From: Amblyornis subalaris
Taxonomy: Eukaryota; Chordata; Aves; Passeriformes; Ptilonorhynchidae
Direction of reading: 5' to 3'
Assembly (NCBI GenBank): GCA_018881555.1
Contig: JACAXG010000034.1
Coordinates: 4,474,615 to 4,538,614, forward strand
Length of the DNA: 64,000 nt
The notes under the pieces are model-generated. The model did not search any database, was not told where the DNA came from, and saw only the letters and a list, made by a program, of their open reading frames with translations. Shown here piece after piece: positions 49,101 to 60,147 of this stretch. Within the stretch, counting starts at the first letter, position 1; the number at the start of each line of letters is the position of its first letter. The translations under genes and the position numbers were made by a program.

Positions 49101-51711
49101 CTGGCAAAAGATGTAGGTATTTCTCTGGAAGCTTCAGGTGCTGTATATGTTGGCTGGCCATTCACCTGATCGAGTGTAACAGTGCATACCTCACCCACAC
49201 CTGAACCTTAGGTGCTTTCAGAAGACTTTTAGGTCAGTCTGCAGGAAATTTTTTGATTTGTTATGCTAAGGTGTTCTCCCTGCTCTCCCTCATGAGAATT
49301 TCACTGAAAAAGGTGCTCTCCAAAGAGCCTGTCCAGAATTAGTATTCTACTTGAAGCAAAACTCTGGCTTTTAAAAGGGCAGCTTCATGAGGAGAGAAAG
49401 GAAAACAGATTCTTATCTAATTGGCACATTGAACATGACACAGAGAATAGCAGCCCTAGTGGGGAATGCCTGCACGGAAAATTTCTGCCCTACATGATAG
49501 GTTTTTCCCAGTGTTCCACAAATTTGATTTAAATTATTTCAGGGAGATATCCTCTTCATTTACCTGGTAAAGCAATCCGTCTTGCTTATCATTGTTCTTA
49601 GGACTTGATTTGGCGATTACCTTATCAGGTTAAAGTCTGTTACTGACAATTCTGTCTTAACTAGATGGCTTTGTTTTCCTGGCAGGATGCCAGCAGAGGA
49701 GGAAAAGCAGCTGTTCCTTGAGACGGGAATAATAATAAAATGCCAACTGGTAAAATCTTCCCGACTTTTGCTGAACTGAAACAGGCCATTAACAGTTCTT
49801 GGAATTCCTCTGTTTCTTGCATACTTGAGTTCCAAGAGAAATAATGTGGCAGGCCAGGATACCATTGAAAATGTAGTGCAATGGGTACTGGACTGAAATA
49901 GGTGCATTGAAAATGCCAGATGATGGGGGCTCAGGAGAAATCCAAAATGCAGGCTATTAGTAAAATACATGGATGACAAACCTCTCTTTACCAATATATT
50001 GGTCTGTTTTGAAGTAGGAGATAATGTGGGCTGCTTTTAAAACTATTGAGTGAGCCAAATCCAACTTCCTTGTGTGCTATCAGCCTGCTCAGAAAAGAAT
50101 GGCTTCAAATAGCAGTATTAAACTCATTAGTTTTGTGAGAGCTATACAAGCCTTGCAGAAATTTTCCACTACTCGTGCTTCGTTCCTTTAGCACAAGTAT
50201 TAAACAGGTGATAGAGCAGAGGTTATGTTTCTGTTGACAGTCTCCATGTGGGCAATCTGATGTAGAAAAGAGAAAACCCTCAAAGTCTCTGAACCCTTGG
50301 GCATAAACTCCTGTTTTTTAAGACCCTGTTAGAACAGGGAGGCTGTGGTAGCAGACCAGTCAGTGTGGCTGCAAAAGCCATGGGAAGCCTTTGGCAGCAG
50401 CTGCTGTGTGTCAGAAGTCTATAAATTGACTTCCTGCCACAGGAGGCCTCCAGCAAGTTCATCTGGAGAGTTACTGGGGGAAATCCTAGCCTTTCATCTT
50501 ACCAACAGAGCAAATATATCCAGGGCTGTGCCCAGGGCTGGGAAGGGGCTTGAGCTGGTACAATCCTCGGGTCAGCCGATGTGATCTTGATGAATAAAAC
50601 TGCCGTGGGTAGAGAGGTTGGGTTGTCAGTGTTCTGTTGAGGGAGAGAAGGCGCTCTCCTTTGAGTGTATATACACATGTGCATCATATTCTTTGTTTTC
50701 AGAACTCCCAGATGAGAACACACTTTTTTCATCATGTCTCAGATAACATCAAACAACATATTTTCTTTTCTCCCACCTCTTTCTCTTCCAGGCAGTTGTG
50801 TGCTCTCCCCTCTCTTCAGGGTGGATGCATGTTCCCTTTCCAGTGTTCAATTCCCTTATCTACCAGTTTTGGAACTGTCCTTCTCCAAGAAGATTTAATT
50901 TCCTTTAAAAATTGCACTCTCACTGAATCAATAATGCAACAAGAATCTCTGGCAAAGGATGGGTTTTGGTGTGGTAGGTGTCTCAAGAGTTAGTAGCTAA
51001 TACTGTTGTTGTTGGACCTCATTATTTACTTGAAGTTTAACTCCTGAGCTACTGAATTCAAGCTTCTTGCATTTCCTTTCTGTGCCTGAGGAATCAGCCT
51101 GTTTTCTGCCAACAGAGGTGCATAATCTCAAATATACAAGCTTCTTCTGTATTGCTGAAAACTTTCTTTACTCCTTCAGGATATTAGATAAGTTTGAACT
51201 CCTTTTGGTTAAAAACTGAACCTGAATATGCTGTTTCATACCAAGAAGAGCCATTCTTTTGCATATCTGTGGTTTTCAAAAACAGTCATGAATACTGAAG
51301 TGAGGAGGAAAAATCCACAATGAGATATTTTGAAAGTTTATTCTGGCCTATATCCATCCTTGATTCCTTTGCTGTGCAGGATAAGGCTATGTTTATAGTG
51401 AAATGTGAAATACAAAGAAAGCTAAAGGTTCGAAAGTCTGGAGATGTTTTGAGCCTTGTGGAAGTTGGTAAAGCGGAGGAAATGTGAACTTGATTTAGAA
51501 AAGCAAAATGCAATGCCTGACTTCTCAAAAGTGTGTTAGGCTGACACTGTTTCAGTATCATAGATTCTGGAAATTGCCTTTAAATGCAGTTTAGATAACC
51601 TGTTCAGTAAAACACTGACCTTGTTGACTTTTGGGATTGGAAGGGTGAGGCACAAATAATAGTGAGGGGGGAAAAAAAAAGGAACCAAAGAGCTTTTTTA
51701 AACCATACTTA
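46151..51711. other. Non-coding stretch, no gene recognised
   Basis: No supported gene. A purine-rich plus-strand run spans roughly 48560-49010. An exon-like block with a strong acceptor lies at 50792-50973 and is entered separately. Other open frames reach 125 codons (49617-49994 minus) without recognisable features. Confidence 0.55.
50792..50973 (+). other. Exon-like block with strong acceptor
   Basis: A very long pyrimidine tract ending 'cacctctttctcttccag' at 50791 is among the strongest acceptor-like sites in the window. One frame stays open across 182 bases to a moderate donor 'TGTG|GTAGGTG' at 50973/50974 and beyond it to a TAG at 50991-50993. The predicted peptide starts QLCALPSLQGGCMFPF, contains five cysteines up to the donor and is not recognised. 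A second frame is open for most of the block too, which lowers confidence. Confidence 0.15.
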
Positions 51712-52199
51712 TTAGTATTGTGATCAGTTTTGGTCACCACAATATAAGAAAGATATTAAGCTGTTGGCATCCAAAGCAGGGAAACAAAGATGGTGAAGGA
51801 TCTTGAGGGGAAGCCATATGAGGTCACTTAGTCTGTTCAGCCTGGAGGAGACTGAGAGCAGACCTCATTCAGGTCTGCAACTTCCCCTGTGAGGGGAAGA
51901 GGAGGGGCAGGCACTGATTTCTGTGGTGACCAGTGACAGGACTCGAGGGAATGGCCTGAAGTTGTGTCAGGGAGGTTTAGGTCGGATGTCAGGAAGAGGT
52001 TTTCCATCCAGAGGCTGGCTGGGCACTGGAACAGGTTCCCCAGGGAAGCAGTCACAGCTCCAGCCTGACAGAATTCCAGAAGCATTTGGCCAACACTCTC
52101 AAGCACATGGTGTGATTCTTGGGGTGTCCTGTGCGGAGTTGGAAGTTGGACTTGATCCTTGTGGGTCCCTTCCAACTCAGCATATTCTGCAATTCTGTA
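51712..52199 (+). mobile_element. CR1 LINE, 5'-truncated 3' end
   Basis: A second sense-strand CR1 fragment covering the last part of ORF2 and the 3' untranslated region. Family words in order are 'cagttttggtcaccaca' near 51726, 'agcctggaggagactgag' near 51838, 'actcgagggaatggcctgaag' near 51942, 'ggcactggaacaggttcccc' near 52022 and 'gggtcccttccaactcag' near 52163. It ends with 'atattctgcaattctgtaa' at 52200. The tail is closer to the SINE tail at 46 kb than to the CR1 at 27 kb, so the two CR1 copies belong to different subfamilies. Open frames on both strands here are fragments or shadows of the dead ORF2. Confidence 0.93.
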
Positions 52200-52904
52200 A
52201 TTTGGGCACCCTGGCTTTACCTGCTTATTGGAACACTGTCTAGAGCACTGATAGCTGCTTTCCCACTGAGTTCAAATCCCAGGTTCAAATACCTCCAGTT
52301 GTAGACACCAGATATGAATCTCACAGGTTTTTGTCCTGTGTGCCTCAGTGTTCTCCGACGTGTGGCTGTGTGGGCAGTGAACACTGCTGCAATGATACTG
52401 GCTTCCACCCTGCAAAGGCAACTCACATCTTTGGATACGGGGTTTGTTCTGCCTTTTCTGCTTAAGGCGGTGGGTCCAAACACAGTCTGCCTCACTTACC
52501 AACCAGTGGTCAAAATAGCACTGCTAAGGGAAAAAACGCCGTGCAATTCCACCCCTCTTCAATTGATTTCATATCGGAAGAAGGCAGAAGATGGGCAGAG
52601 CTTAATTATAAAACTCCTGTGACATACTGTGGCAATTTGGACTGTGAGACTTAATTGTCTGTCTGTGCATGCATATTTTGGAGGGATAATATTGGGGAGG
52701 GCTGTGAACCTATCAGGTGTACACAGGCTGGGGTTCATTCACAAGCTCCCTTAGAACTCCCTCGTGCCTTTCTGTACAATTACCTGATGCATACGTTGGA
52801 GTGGTTTGTGCATATGTAAATACAGAACACTCATACGAAGTGTATGGATATCATTTAGAAAGCACTGTTGAATTTTTGGCTTATATAGGCACATTCTGTG
52901 GCTT
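52200..52904. other. Non-coding stretch, no gene recognised
   Basis: Overlapping short open frames on both strands (up to 102 codons plus, 92 codons minus) with no recognisable content. No repeat identified. Confidence 0.5.
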
Positions 52905-53024
52905 GACAGGATTACTCCCGTTGGAGTAATAACTGGAAGTTTTGCTTATTTAGGGCCTGTTCCTACTCCCTTTGAAGCCAATGGCATAATTCCCAGTAAT
53001 GTTTAATGGTGTTGGGTCAAGTCT
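52905..53024. mobile_element. Ancient MITE-like repeat with internal palindromes
   Basis: The words 'aggattactccc', 'ggagtaataactggaag', 'tagggcctgttcctactccc', 'tttgaagccaatggcat' and 'ttaatggtgttgggtcaag' follow the order of an old amniote palindromic repeat. That repeat carries 'gggcctgatcctgctccc.ttgaagtcaatgg...ttcaatggtgttgggtcagg'. An exact 8-bp inverted repeat (ATTACTCC 52911-52918, GGAGTAAT 52923-52930) lies at its left side. Non-autonomous, no coding capacity, strongly diverged. Family name not assigned. Confidence 0.45.
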
Positions 53025-55329
53025 TTAAGGATGATAGAATTTGATGTTGGAGGCCTCAGCCAATGCTTACTGGAGTACACAGGGGTTTCCTCAGTTTTTT
53101 TAGTGAGCAAATTGCCATTATTTAATGAAAATAATTATTTTAAAAACAACTTATATAGAAATGGTGTTAGTGTTAAACTTCAAAAAGAAGAAAGTAAATT
53201 AAGAGACTTTATTCTGGCTGATACCATGCACTTTTTATAACACTAAAGCGTTCAGTTCAAGTAAGTTCCCAGAAGCTGGAACAGCCATATCCAAAAGAAA
53301 TGAACTTGTTAAATTGAAAAGGACATGTTGTGTTGCTGCCACATCTCTTGTGACTTCTCAATGCATTTCACTACTCCTGTTGCAAGAACAGCCGTTCTCA
53401 TGGTATCTCAGCCTTCATGCTTCTGGTCTCAGCTGCTCTGACACCAGATCATCTGCAGGGAAAGAGAGATGATGAAGAGAAATGTTGCAGCTGCTTGAGA
53501 AAAATGCTGGCTCTTGCTAATCAAAAAGGCCAGTACTGCTCAGAACTGTTGCAGGTATTTTAAAAAAATAAAAAAAGATAAGAAATCCCCTCCTCTTTCA
53601 ATATGTTTTAAATACTTAGACTTTGGTATTTCAGCTTGCTAAGCTAGAATTTTAAAGGGATAAGGTAAAAATACAGCAGACTGAGGAGAAGCAGAGAAAG
53701 CTACTACAGGGTGATCATTGACATTTTTTTTCCTTTGGTTCAACAAATCTATGGACCTACAGGGAATGCAGGAGAGTCCATCTGTTTTCCCACAGTTCTT
53801 AAAGGAAAGCAGAGGAGGACATGAAATTTACTGTATTAATATTTGAATACTGCTGATCTACTCGGTTGCTTTAACTGAAGGACAGAAAACACTTTTCCCA
53901 TCTTGTTTTCTTCTGTTTAGATCTGCTCACATGCAGTTACCGTGGACCTAAGTACATGGAACAATCTAAATCATGTCACCAGTTAGATTATCAGAGTGCT
54001 TGGCTGGATGCTGTTTGGTCTTTTTTCTTAGTGTACAAGTGATCTCATCTTTGTGATTTAAGCTTCTTTAGGTCTATATGTCTGCAACACTTTTTATCAC
54101 CTGGAATGTCTGCTAACCCTCCACAGGAGTCAGGCCCAATGAGCCAGATGTCCTTCACCTTCAATGGCAGCATCAATGCTTCAGGACTTCCTCTGTCTTA
54201 AATGCATATCCCAGAGGCCCATTGTTTGGTGTGGCCACTCTGTGTAGGGGAAGCACCAGATTCCTCTGTAGATAATATGAAAAACACTGAGCTCTTGAAG
54301 TTAATGAACCAAATCAATGTCTCACTATCTCTCTTTCATTACTGCCCTGAAGAGTCCTCTAGGCGTAGGGCTGTAGGGTGCCTGCTTTCTGGGTATCCAG
54401 CATATTAAAGAAAATACAGCAATGTGAAACTGATACAGTCTTTAAGCCCTGTCATTGGAAATGGAGATTCTGGATGTTTGTGTTACACTAAGGACCTGTG
54501 TTTATGATTTATGGTACTTCCTGCTCTTTTCCTTGTGTTTAATCTCTCATGCAATTGTAAATTTTACAGCTGTTTGAATGATTGTCTTGTCTACTACAGA
54601 AGATGGCCATAAATTTTAATGAGTAACTCTGGACCAATTCAACAAGACCCAGTTGGATTTGTCTTTTTATACCATGCTTGCTTGTCTCCAGTTCAACAGA
54701 TTTTTGGTTGTTGCGGGCCACTTGGTGTTCACAGACACTCCCAGGGAGTTCTGGTAATCTGAACGCTTGGCTTTGGGAAGATGTGAACCAGCTAGAGTTG
54801 TTGAGATCATCAGTATGGCTGGATTTTCTGGGACTCAGCTGTGTGTCCAACCCCCCACCATTGCTCAGCGAGATGATGGATCTTTGGGGAAATCTGCAAA
54901 TCACTCCTGGAGCTTCTCATCTTCTTATCTCTGAGGTAGTGCTCTGTGTGTGTGGCTTTCAGCTGTGGGGTTTACAGAGTTAGGAAGACTGGTTGCTATT
55001 TCAGACTCTGCTTAGAAAGATATTAATTTCGTTTTCATGTGTGTATTTGATCATAAATATGAAAGTGTGTTAACAGTGTGAATACATATATCCATAATGA
55101 GTGTGTGTTAGTATTTGTCTGTAGCAGAATCCCCAATAAGAAGTGGAGGAAACAGAGTATAGAGATTATTACAAGAGTGGCTGCAAAAAATGCATGGTAT
55201 GTATTTATAAAAGGAAGTTCTTTGTCCAGATGTCCCTCTGCACTCCTTAGGGGATGTTTCTGATTGCTCTCTGAAATTTATATCACTTCAAATGAAATAT
55301 ATGATACAAAACCCCTCAGGGCCAGGAAA

Positions 55330-55388
55330 ATTAGCAAAGGCACTTAACTGTACAACAGCATCACTTAACTGCTCCCGTTGAATTATAT
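55330..55388. mobile_element. Possible ancient MITE-like fragment
   Basis: 'ttagcaaaggcacttaac' followed by 'agcatcacttaactgctccc' and 'gttgaa' recalls an old amniote repeat with 'cagcaaagcacttaagcacatgcttaact...tcccattgaa'. The match is short and imperfect, so this is tentative. Confidence 0.25.
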
Positions 55389-56987
55389 TATAAATGAGCC
55401 ATCACAGAAGCCTCTGGGGAGCTTCTGGTTGAACACTTCAATGTAAGTGAAAGCTGCTTTTCTTGGTTTTGTTTTTAAATTTATTTTTATATTTGCACCA
55501 AAGAAGAGAGGAAGCAAAAAACTAACATCATAGCATTAGACACAGAAATGTGCCCCAGTAACACAATAATATCTTTATCTGCATTAATGCTGAATGTTGA
55601 ATTTTGGTATAATTCTGACAAGTTCTTAGTGTTCATAAAAGCTAATGGGACCGAGTTTCTTTGTGGGTTTTTTGGTTGGTTTTTGCCACCTTATACCTGT
55701 AAAATGTTCCCAAGGAATGTGAATTCTAATGTGCTAAATCTTTATACTCCCACTTTGCACAGGGATGAATCTCTGTAAAGGGAAAGAAATGGCAAATCAA
55801 GTCAAACTGAAGACATAAAGTGTTCCACATTTCATAGGAATTGGACAAAAAAGGCAAAATATTTTAAATAAATGTTGTAACCTAGGATTTCAACATGACT
55901 TAGTCTTTCTTCGGCTGATGTTTGTTGATGGTCAGATTTATGGGCAGGAACAAATCAGAGGAATGTTTTTACCTCCCTCTGACCTACGGCTGCCCAAAGA
56001 CATTGCGTGCGGGAGATGCCCTTGGGTTGATAACTCCGGGTAGGTTGCAGGAAACAATTCCCTGAGCTCAAATAGAAGTGGCTCTTTTATAACTTTGTAA
56101 AATGTTCGAATTGTTCTTTGGAACCCCCTAGAAACACTATGCCTGTCACTGTTATGGGTGTGGTAACTTAAAAAACTTTTAAAATACTGTCTAATAAAAC
56201 ATCGTATGATCACTTCATGTAGATTCACCCTTTATTTAATTACAAAAGCTGGAAAACATTATCAAGTCATATAGAGCACAGATGTAGAAGTTGAGGGGAG
56301 AAAAAAACCAATGTTTTTGACTTGGCACTAACTGAGATTGAGTTTGAGGACAAACCCAAACTGATATGGAAAAGAAGGGTGTTTCTTGGTGCAAAATTTT
56401 TCATGCAAAAGAATTGAAAAAACAAAAAAGGATGGAAGTTTGAAATTAGTCATCCCATGACAGGTGTTAGTATTTTGTGAATTTTTCATTGGGCAAAAAT
56501 TCACAAGAGATTCTTCAAGGAATAAGTGAAATACAGATAAGCTGTTTCTTGAACATTGCTCTTGTTTGCACTGCTGTGGAGTCTGTCTCTATGTATTGAT
56601 GCCTCTTTTGCAAAGTGGCCTGGCTTCTGCAGCTCTTTACAGGTGCCTTTTTAAATTTTTATTTTGTGGATACTGAGTTTCCTCCTTCTTTCCCTTATTT
56701 TAATAAAAAATAACATCTCTCTCTCGTGTGTTCCCAAAGAAAGGAGAGAACAGAAGTTAAATAAGAGAACAGCCTCAAACTTCTTATTGCAGAGATGTAA
56801 CAACAGCCATGCTTCCATCTGTGAGACTGCGTGTAAGGATTTATAAAATATTCCATAGGATAATATTGCAGATTATGGTTTGCCTTTATCTCAAAATATA
56901 AGCTAATGTTATTGTCTTGAACACAGAATTGCATCAATTAGGGATAAAGATTGATTTATTATCGTAGTCTGCTATAAAATTTTATAG

Positions 56988-56988
56988 N
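56988..56988. other. Single unresolved base (N)
   Basis: One ambiguous base in continuous sequence; no gap implied. Confidence 0.95.
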
Positions 56989-57323
56989 CCAAAAAATGAA
57001 TTACACCAAGTAACCAATGGGAAGCTGATCCAATCTAAGCAAAAGGGAAAAATCAACTTCATAAAAACAACCCACCACATTTTTAGTTGATTAATGTAAT
57101 TCATAGCCTTTGACAGTTGCCCAGGAAATGCTGCAGAAATTTACATCAGGCAAGTGCTTATTTAAGAGGAAAGATCACAAGCATCTAGTTGGTACGGATA
57201 GTAAAATCTCCACTGTTTTCTCCATTCCTACTACTAAGTGATAATTTGAGGTTAAGAATTCAGAAGGAGTTGAGGATTGAGAATCGTGCTGTTACTTTGA
57301 CTTGTATCTATCTTCTAGAAAGT

Positions 57324-57357
57324 GTATCTATATATCTATATATGTATGTATCTATCT
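57324..57357 (+). repeat. Imperfect TATC/TATG microsatellite
   Basis: A run of TATC, TATA and TATG units. On either side the word GTATC..TTCTAG recurs (near 57305 and 57379), suggesting local duplication around the tract. Confidence 0.8.
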
Positions 57358-58149
57358 TGTTTTCTTTGTGTGAGCGTGTATCTTCTAGGAGCAAAATACA
57401 GATGCAGGCACTTTTGCATGGTATAAAAATCTATATACAGGAGTGCTTGCCTTTCCAAAAGTAACTGTAACTTGCATCTTTCAAGTTTTGTGAGTGATGC
57501 ATATGAATATTATAGACATATATTCTAAAGTTGGTAGCCAGTTTCTTTAATCTGTAAGGAAAATAGTTAAATCTTAAACAATTAAAAATGATGACAAGAG
57601 TTTATTGCATTTGTGTTATAATTAATGCTATATTTTAGTTATTCCACAGTATTTATTAACAAATATGTGGCAGGAAAATGGAAAACATTGTTATTCAAAA
57701 AAGAACACCGTTCCATTAATGAAAGCAGCCTGTTGCAGTAGTTCTCCAGATGTGCCTAGACACGGTACAAGTCAAGTGGATAGTCATCAGTATGCCTACT
57801 CATTCCTCATTTGCATACAATTTATATTTATAAACAGTAACATCATTATAAAAGTCTGCTGGAAATAGTAATTTACTTTTTTCCTTATGATTTCTGTGTC
57901 TGAGGCTGAAGAACACCCCTGGGGAGTGTAAATTTACTCACCTAACACTGTTTTTCCCTCAAGCACTCTTCTCCCATATTAACATCGGTTCTAATAAGTG
58001 TAGCAGTTCGCAAGACCACAGTGGTGTGTTTTCCTTGCTACTGGGAGTAGTAGAAAAAACCAGCAGACCTCAGGTTCTGGCTCCCTTTCGAACAGCACGG
58101 GCACAAACCAATCGCAGACAGGATTGAGAAACCTCTATGGTGACATTGT

Positions 58150-58390
58150 TCCAGAGGCTTCTTATGTGAGCAGAATTCAGAAATTTAATTGGTTATGCAA
58201 CCTATTACTGCAGCACTTCACATTGAGTGGCACTAAGTAATTACACTGTAACTGCTGCACAACTGTTGTAATTTTTCATGCAGCTCTGTTACACGATAAC
58301 ACGATAACGCTGATGCTAATGCTAACGTTGGGCTAGGCAGCTAAAGAGGGGATTACAATCCAGAAGTGCTAATAGCATGTTGTTAGGAAA
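58150..58390. promoter_or_regulatory. Candidate regulatory block with homeodomain motifs
   Basis: The block contains TAATTGG and TTATGCAA (about 58187-58200), AAGTAATTAC (about 58236-58245) and TGTAATTT (about 58267). It also has a bicoid/OTX-type GGATTA (58350-58355) and the small tandem repeats at 58293. Such clustering is common in conserved developmental enhancers. Motifs are directly visible; function is inferred. Confidence 0.22.
58293..58327 (+). repeat. Two short tandem repeats back to back
   Basis: ACGATAAC occurs twice in tandem (58293-58308), immediately followed by three units close to GCTRAT/GCTAAC (58309-58327). The CpG-containing 8-mer duplication stands out in this CpG-poor sequence. 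Confidence 0.85.
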
Positions 58391-59717
58391 CAGGATGCCA
58401 AGAAGTCATTATAAATGAGAGTAAAGGAATAAAATGAAAACTACAGTGGGAAATTGGAAAAGATTTGTTTAAGGCAAACTGCAGGCAGAGGGTGTTGTGC
58501 TGTTTTTAGTGTATTTGAATCCTTCTTAAAGGGTATAGACGAAGAGGTCAAAAAATTATGATGATGTGAAAAGCAGTGGGAAGTGATGGGCTTTAGAGCA
58601 GTCACCTCGTTTAATGACTGCAAGGTGTCTTCACATAATGCATCTGCTGGGTTTGTGGAGTGTTTCTTCGGCATACTTCCATAGATATTTTTCTGAAAAA
58701 CAGTAAATTGATATTCCTAAAAATACCAGAGGGTCTCCTGAGTAACATGAAAAGAAAAAAAGGGCTCCAGATGGTGGTGACAGGGATGAGATAGCAGACT
58801 CTTGCAGTTTTGTAACATCTGAGGCGAGGAAGGTCAAAAAGTGGAGTAATTCTGCATGGACAAAGGGTCTCTGTACCCAGAGCACTGTGACCTCCCCCCG
58901 GTAATTAAATTGGCTTCCTTAAAATGTTGTACGTATAAATGCCAGCACGCAGAGATTGGGATTTTCACAAGTACATTCCGAATGTGATAAGTTTCCTGCC
59001 GCACTATCATCGCAGTGACATACACACAAGTGTCAGCAAGTTGCTTTATTCTGCACCCATATGTGGCAATGGGAACAGCACACGGCTCTCCGAGGGGAGA
59101 GGACAGGCACAGTTCTGAGTGCTGTGGAGGCAGCGGGGGCTGCTCCCTGCAGAGCCCCCCGGCTGAGCCACAGATACCAAGGGCAGATAAGGACATGAAA
59201 GTGTTGAGGGCCAGAGTCATTTGCAGAACAAGAACCCCCTTGGAGAGCAGTGCTTGTGCACAGGGGTGTTTGTGGCCAGAGGTATTGGAGAGCAGGCTTG
59301 GGGAATGATGAAGCCCTACTCGCAGTCTGGCTCCTCTCTTGTACACTGTGGACTGAACTGCTGCTGCTTTTGCTTGTCTTCCCTCCTTTCAGAATACAAA
59401 ATATTTCTATATGAAATATCTAGATCTCAATTTTTACACTGATAGGGTTTGCTGAAAATATTGTTATACCAACCACTTGCCTACATTCGAGGACTGAAAA
59501 TGAGAATTTTAGTGGTAGCCACTCATGCAAAGGAGTTTTGTGCACACCAGTCTATGGACATTAGACTCTGTCTGGTCCTTACAAGGTTAAATTATAAGAC
59601 ATGTAATAGTTAATAGTGCCACACTTACATGTATTAGCTTCTCAGTCTAAATAGCCTAGGCTGGCACATTCAAGCTTCTGCTTATGGGCAGAAAAACCTG
59701 AAAAGCACAAGCCATTT

Positions 59718-59728
59718 AAAAAAAAAAA
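59718..59728 (+). repeat. Poly-A tract (A11)
   Basis: Eleven A bases with no recognisable retroposon body upstream. Confidence 0.85.
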
Positions 59729-60103
59729 CGGAGCATTTGAGAAGTTTTTTCCTCAAAAATGATTATATGCAACTGGAAGGCAGGGGCCTCAAGTAAATTT
59801 TGAACTAACTATTACACAGTAAATACTAGGTGTTTCAAATGCGTGGATAGCTTTCTTAAGAGCAAGCAAGACAAAGTCTCTGATTAGAAAATAATTTTTC
59901 AAACACAACAGTGTACTCAATTTTTAGTTATTTTCCCTACTGGAAGGAGAAAAATAACATCTGGTTCCCATTTATTTTGTCTGAAAAAATCAGGAATATT
60001 AAACCTGCTCTTTGCTAGTGAGGGGTTAGGTCTTGTAAGATGCCTGTTGTAATTTCTCACACCTCAGCTAAATCTTTAATGAGGGTATTTTCTGTCTGAA
60101 ATA

Positions 60104-60147
60104 CTAATTAATTGTTTCAAATTAATTAATTCATAGTTTCAAATTAA
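60104..60147 (+). repeat. 12-mer direct repeat in TAATTA-rich DNA
   Basis: GTTTCAAATTAA occurs at 60114-60125 and again at 60136-60147, embedded in repeated TAATTA words. This could be a cluster of homeodomain sites or simply a local duplication in AT-rich DNA. Confidence 0.8.

Noticed and set aside
51837..52243. Overlapping open frames of 106 and 112 codons
   Set aside because: They lie within the CR1 fragment and do not represent a host gene.
58834..59346. Minus-strand open frame of 170 codons, the longest in the window
   Set aside because: No recognisable domain, an overlapping open frame on the other strand, and location in a GC-richer patch where long chance frames are expected.
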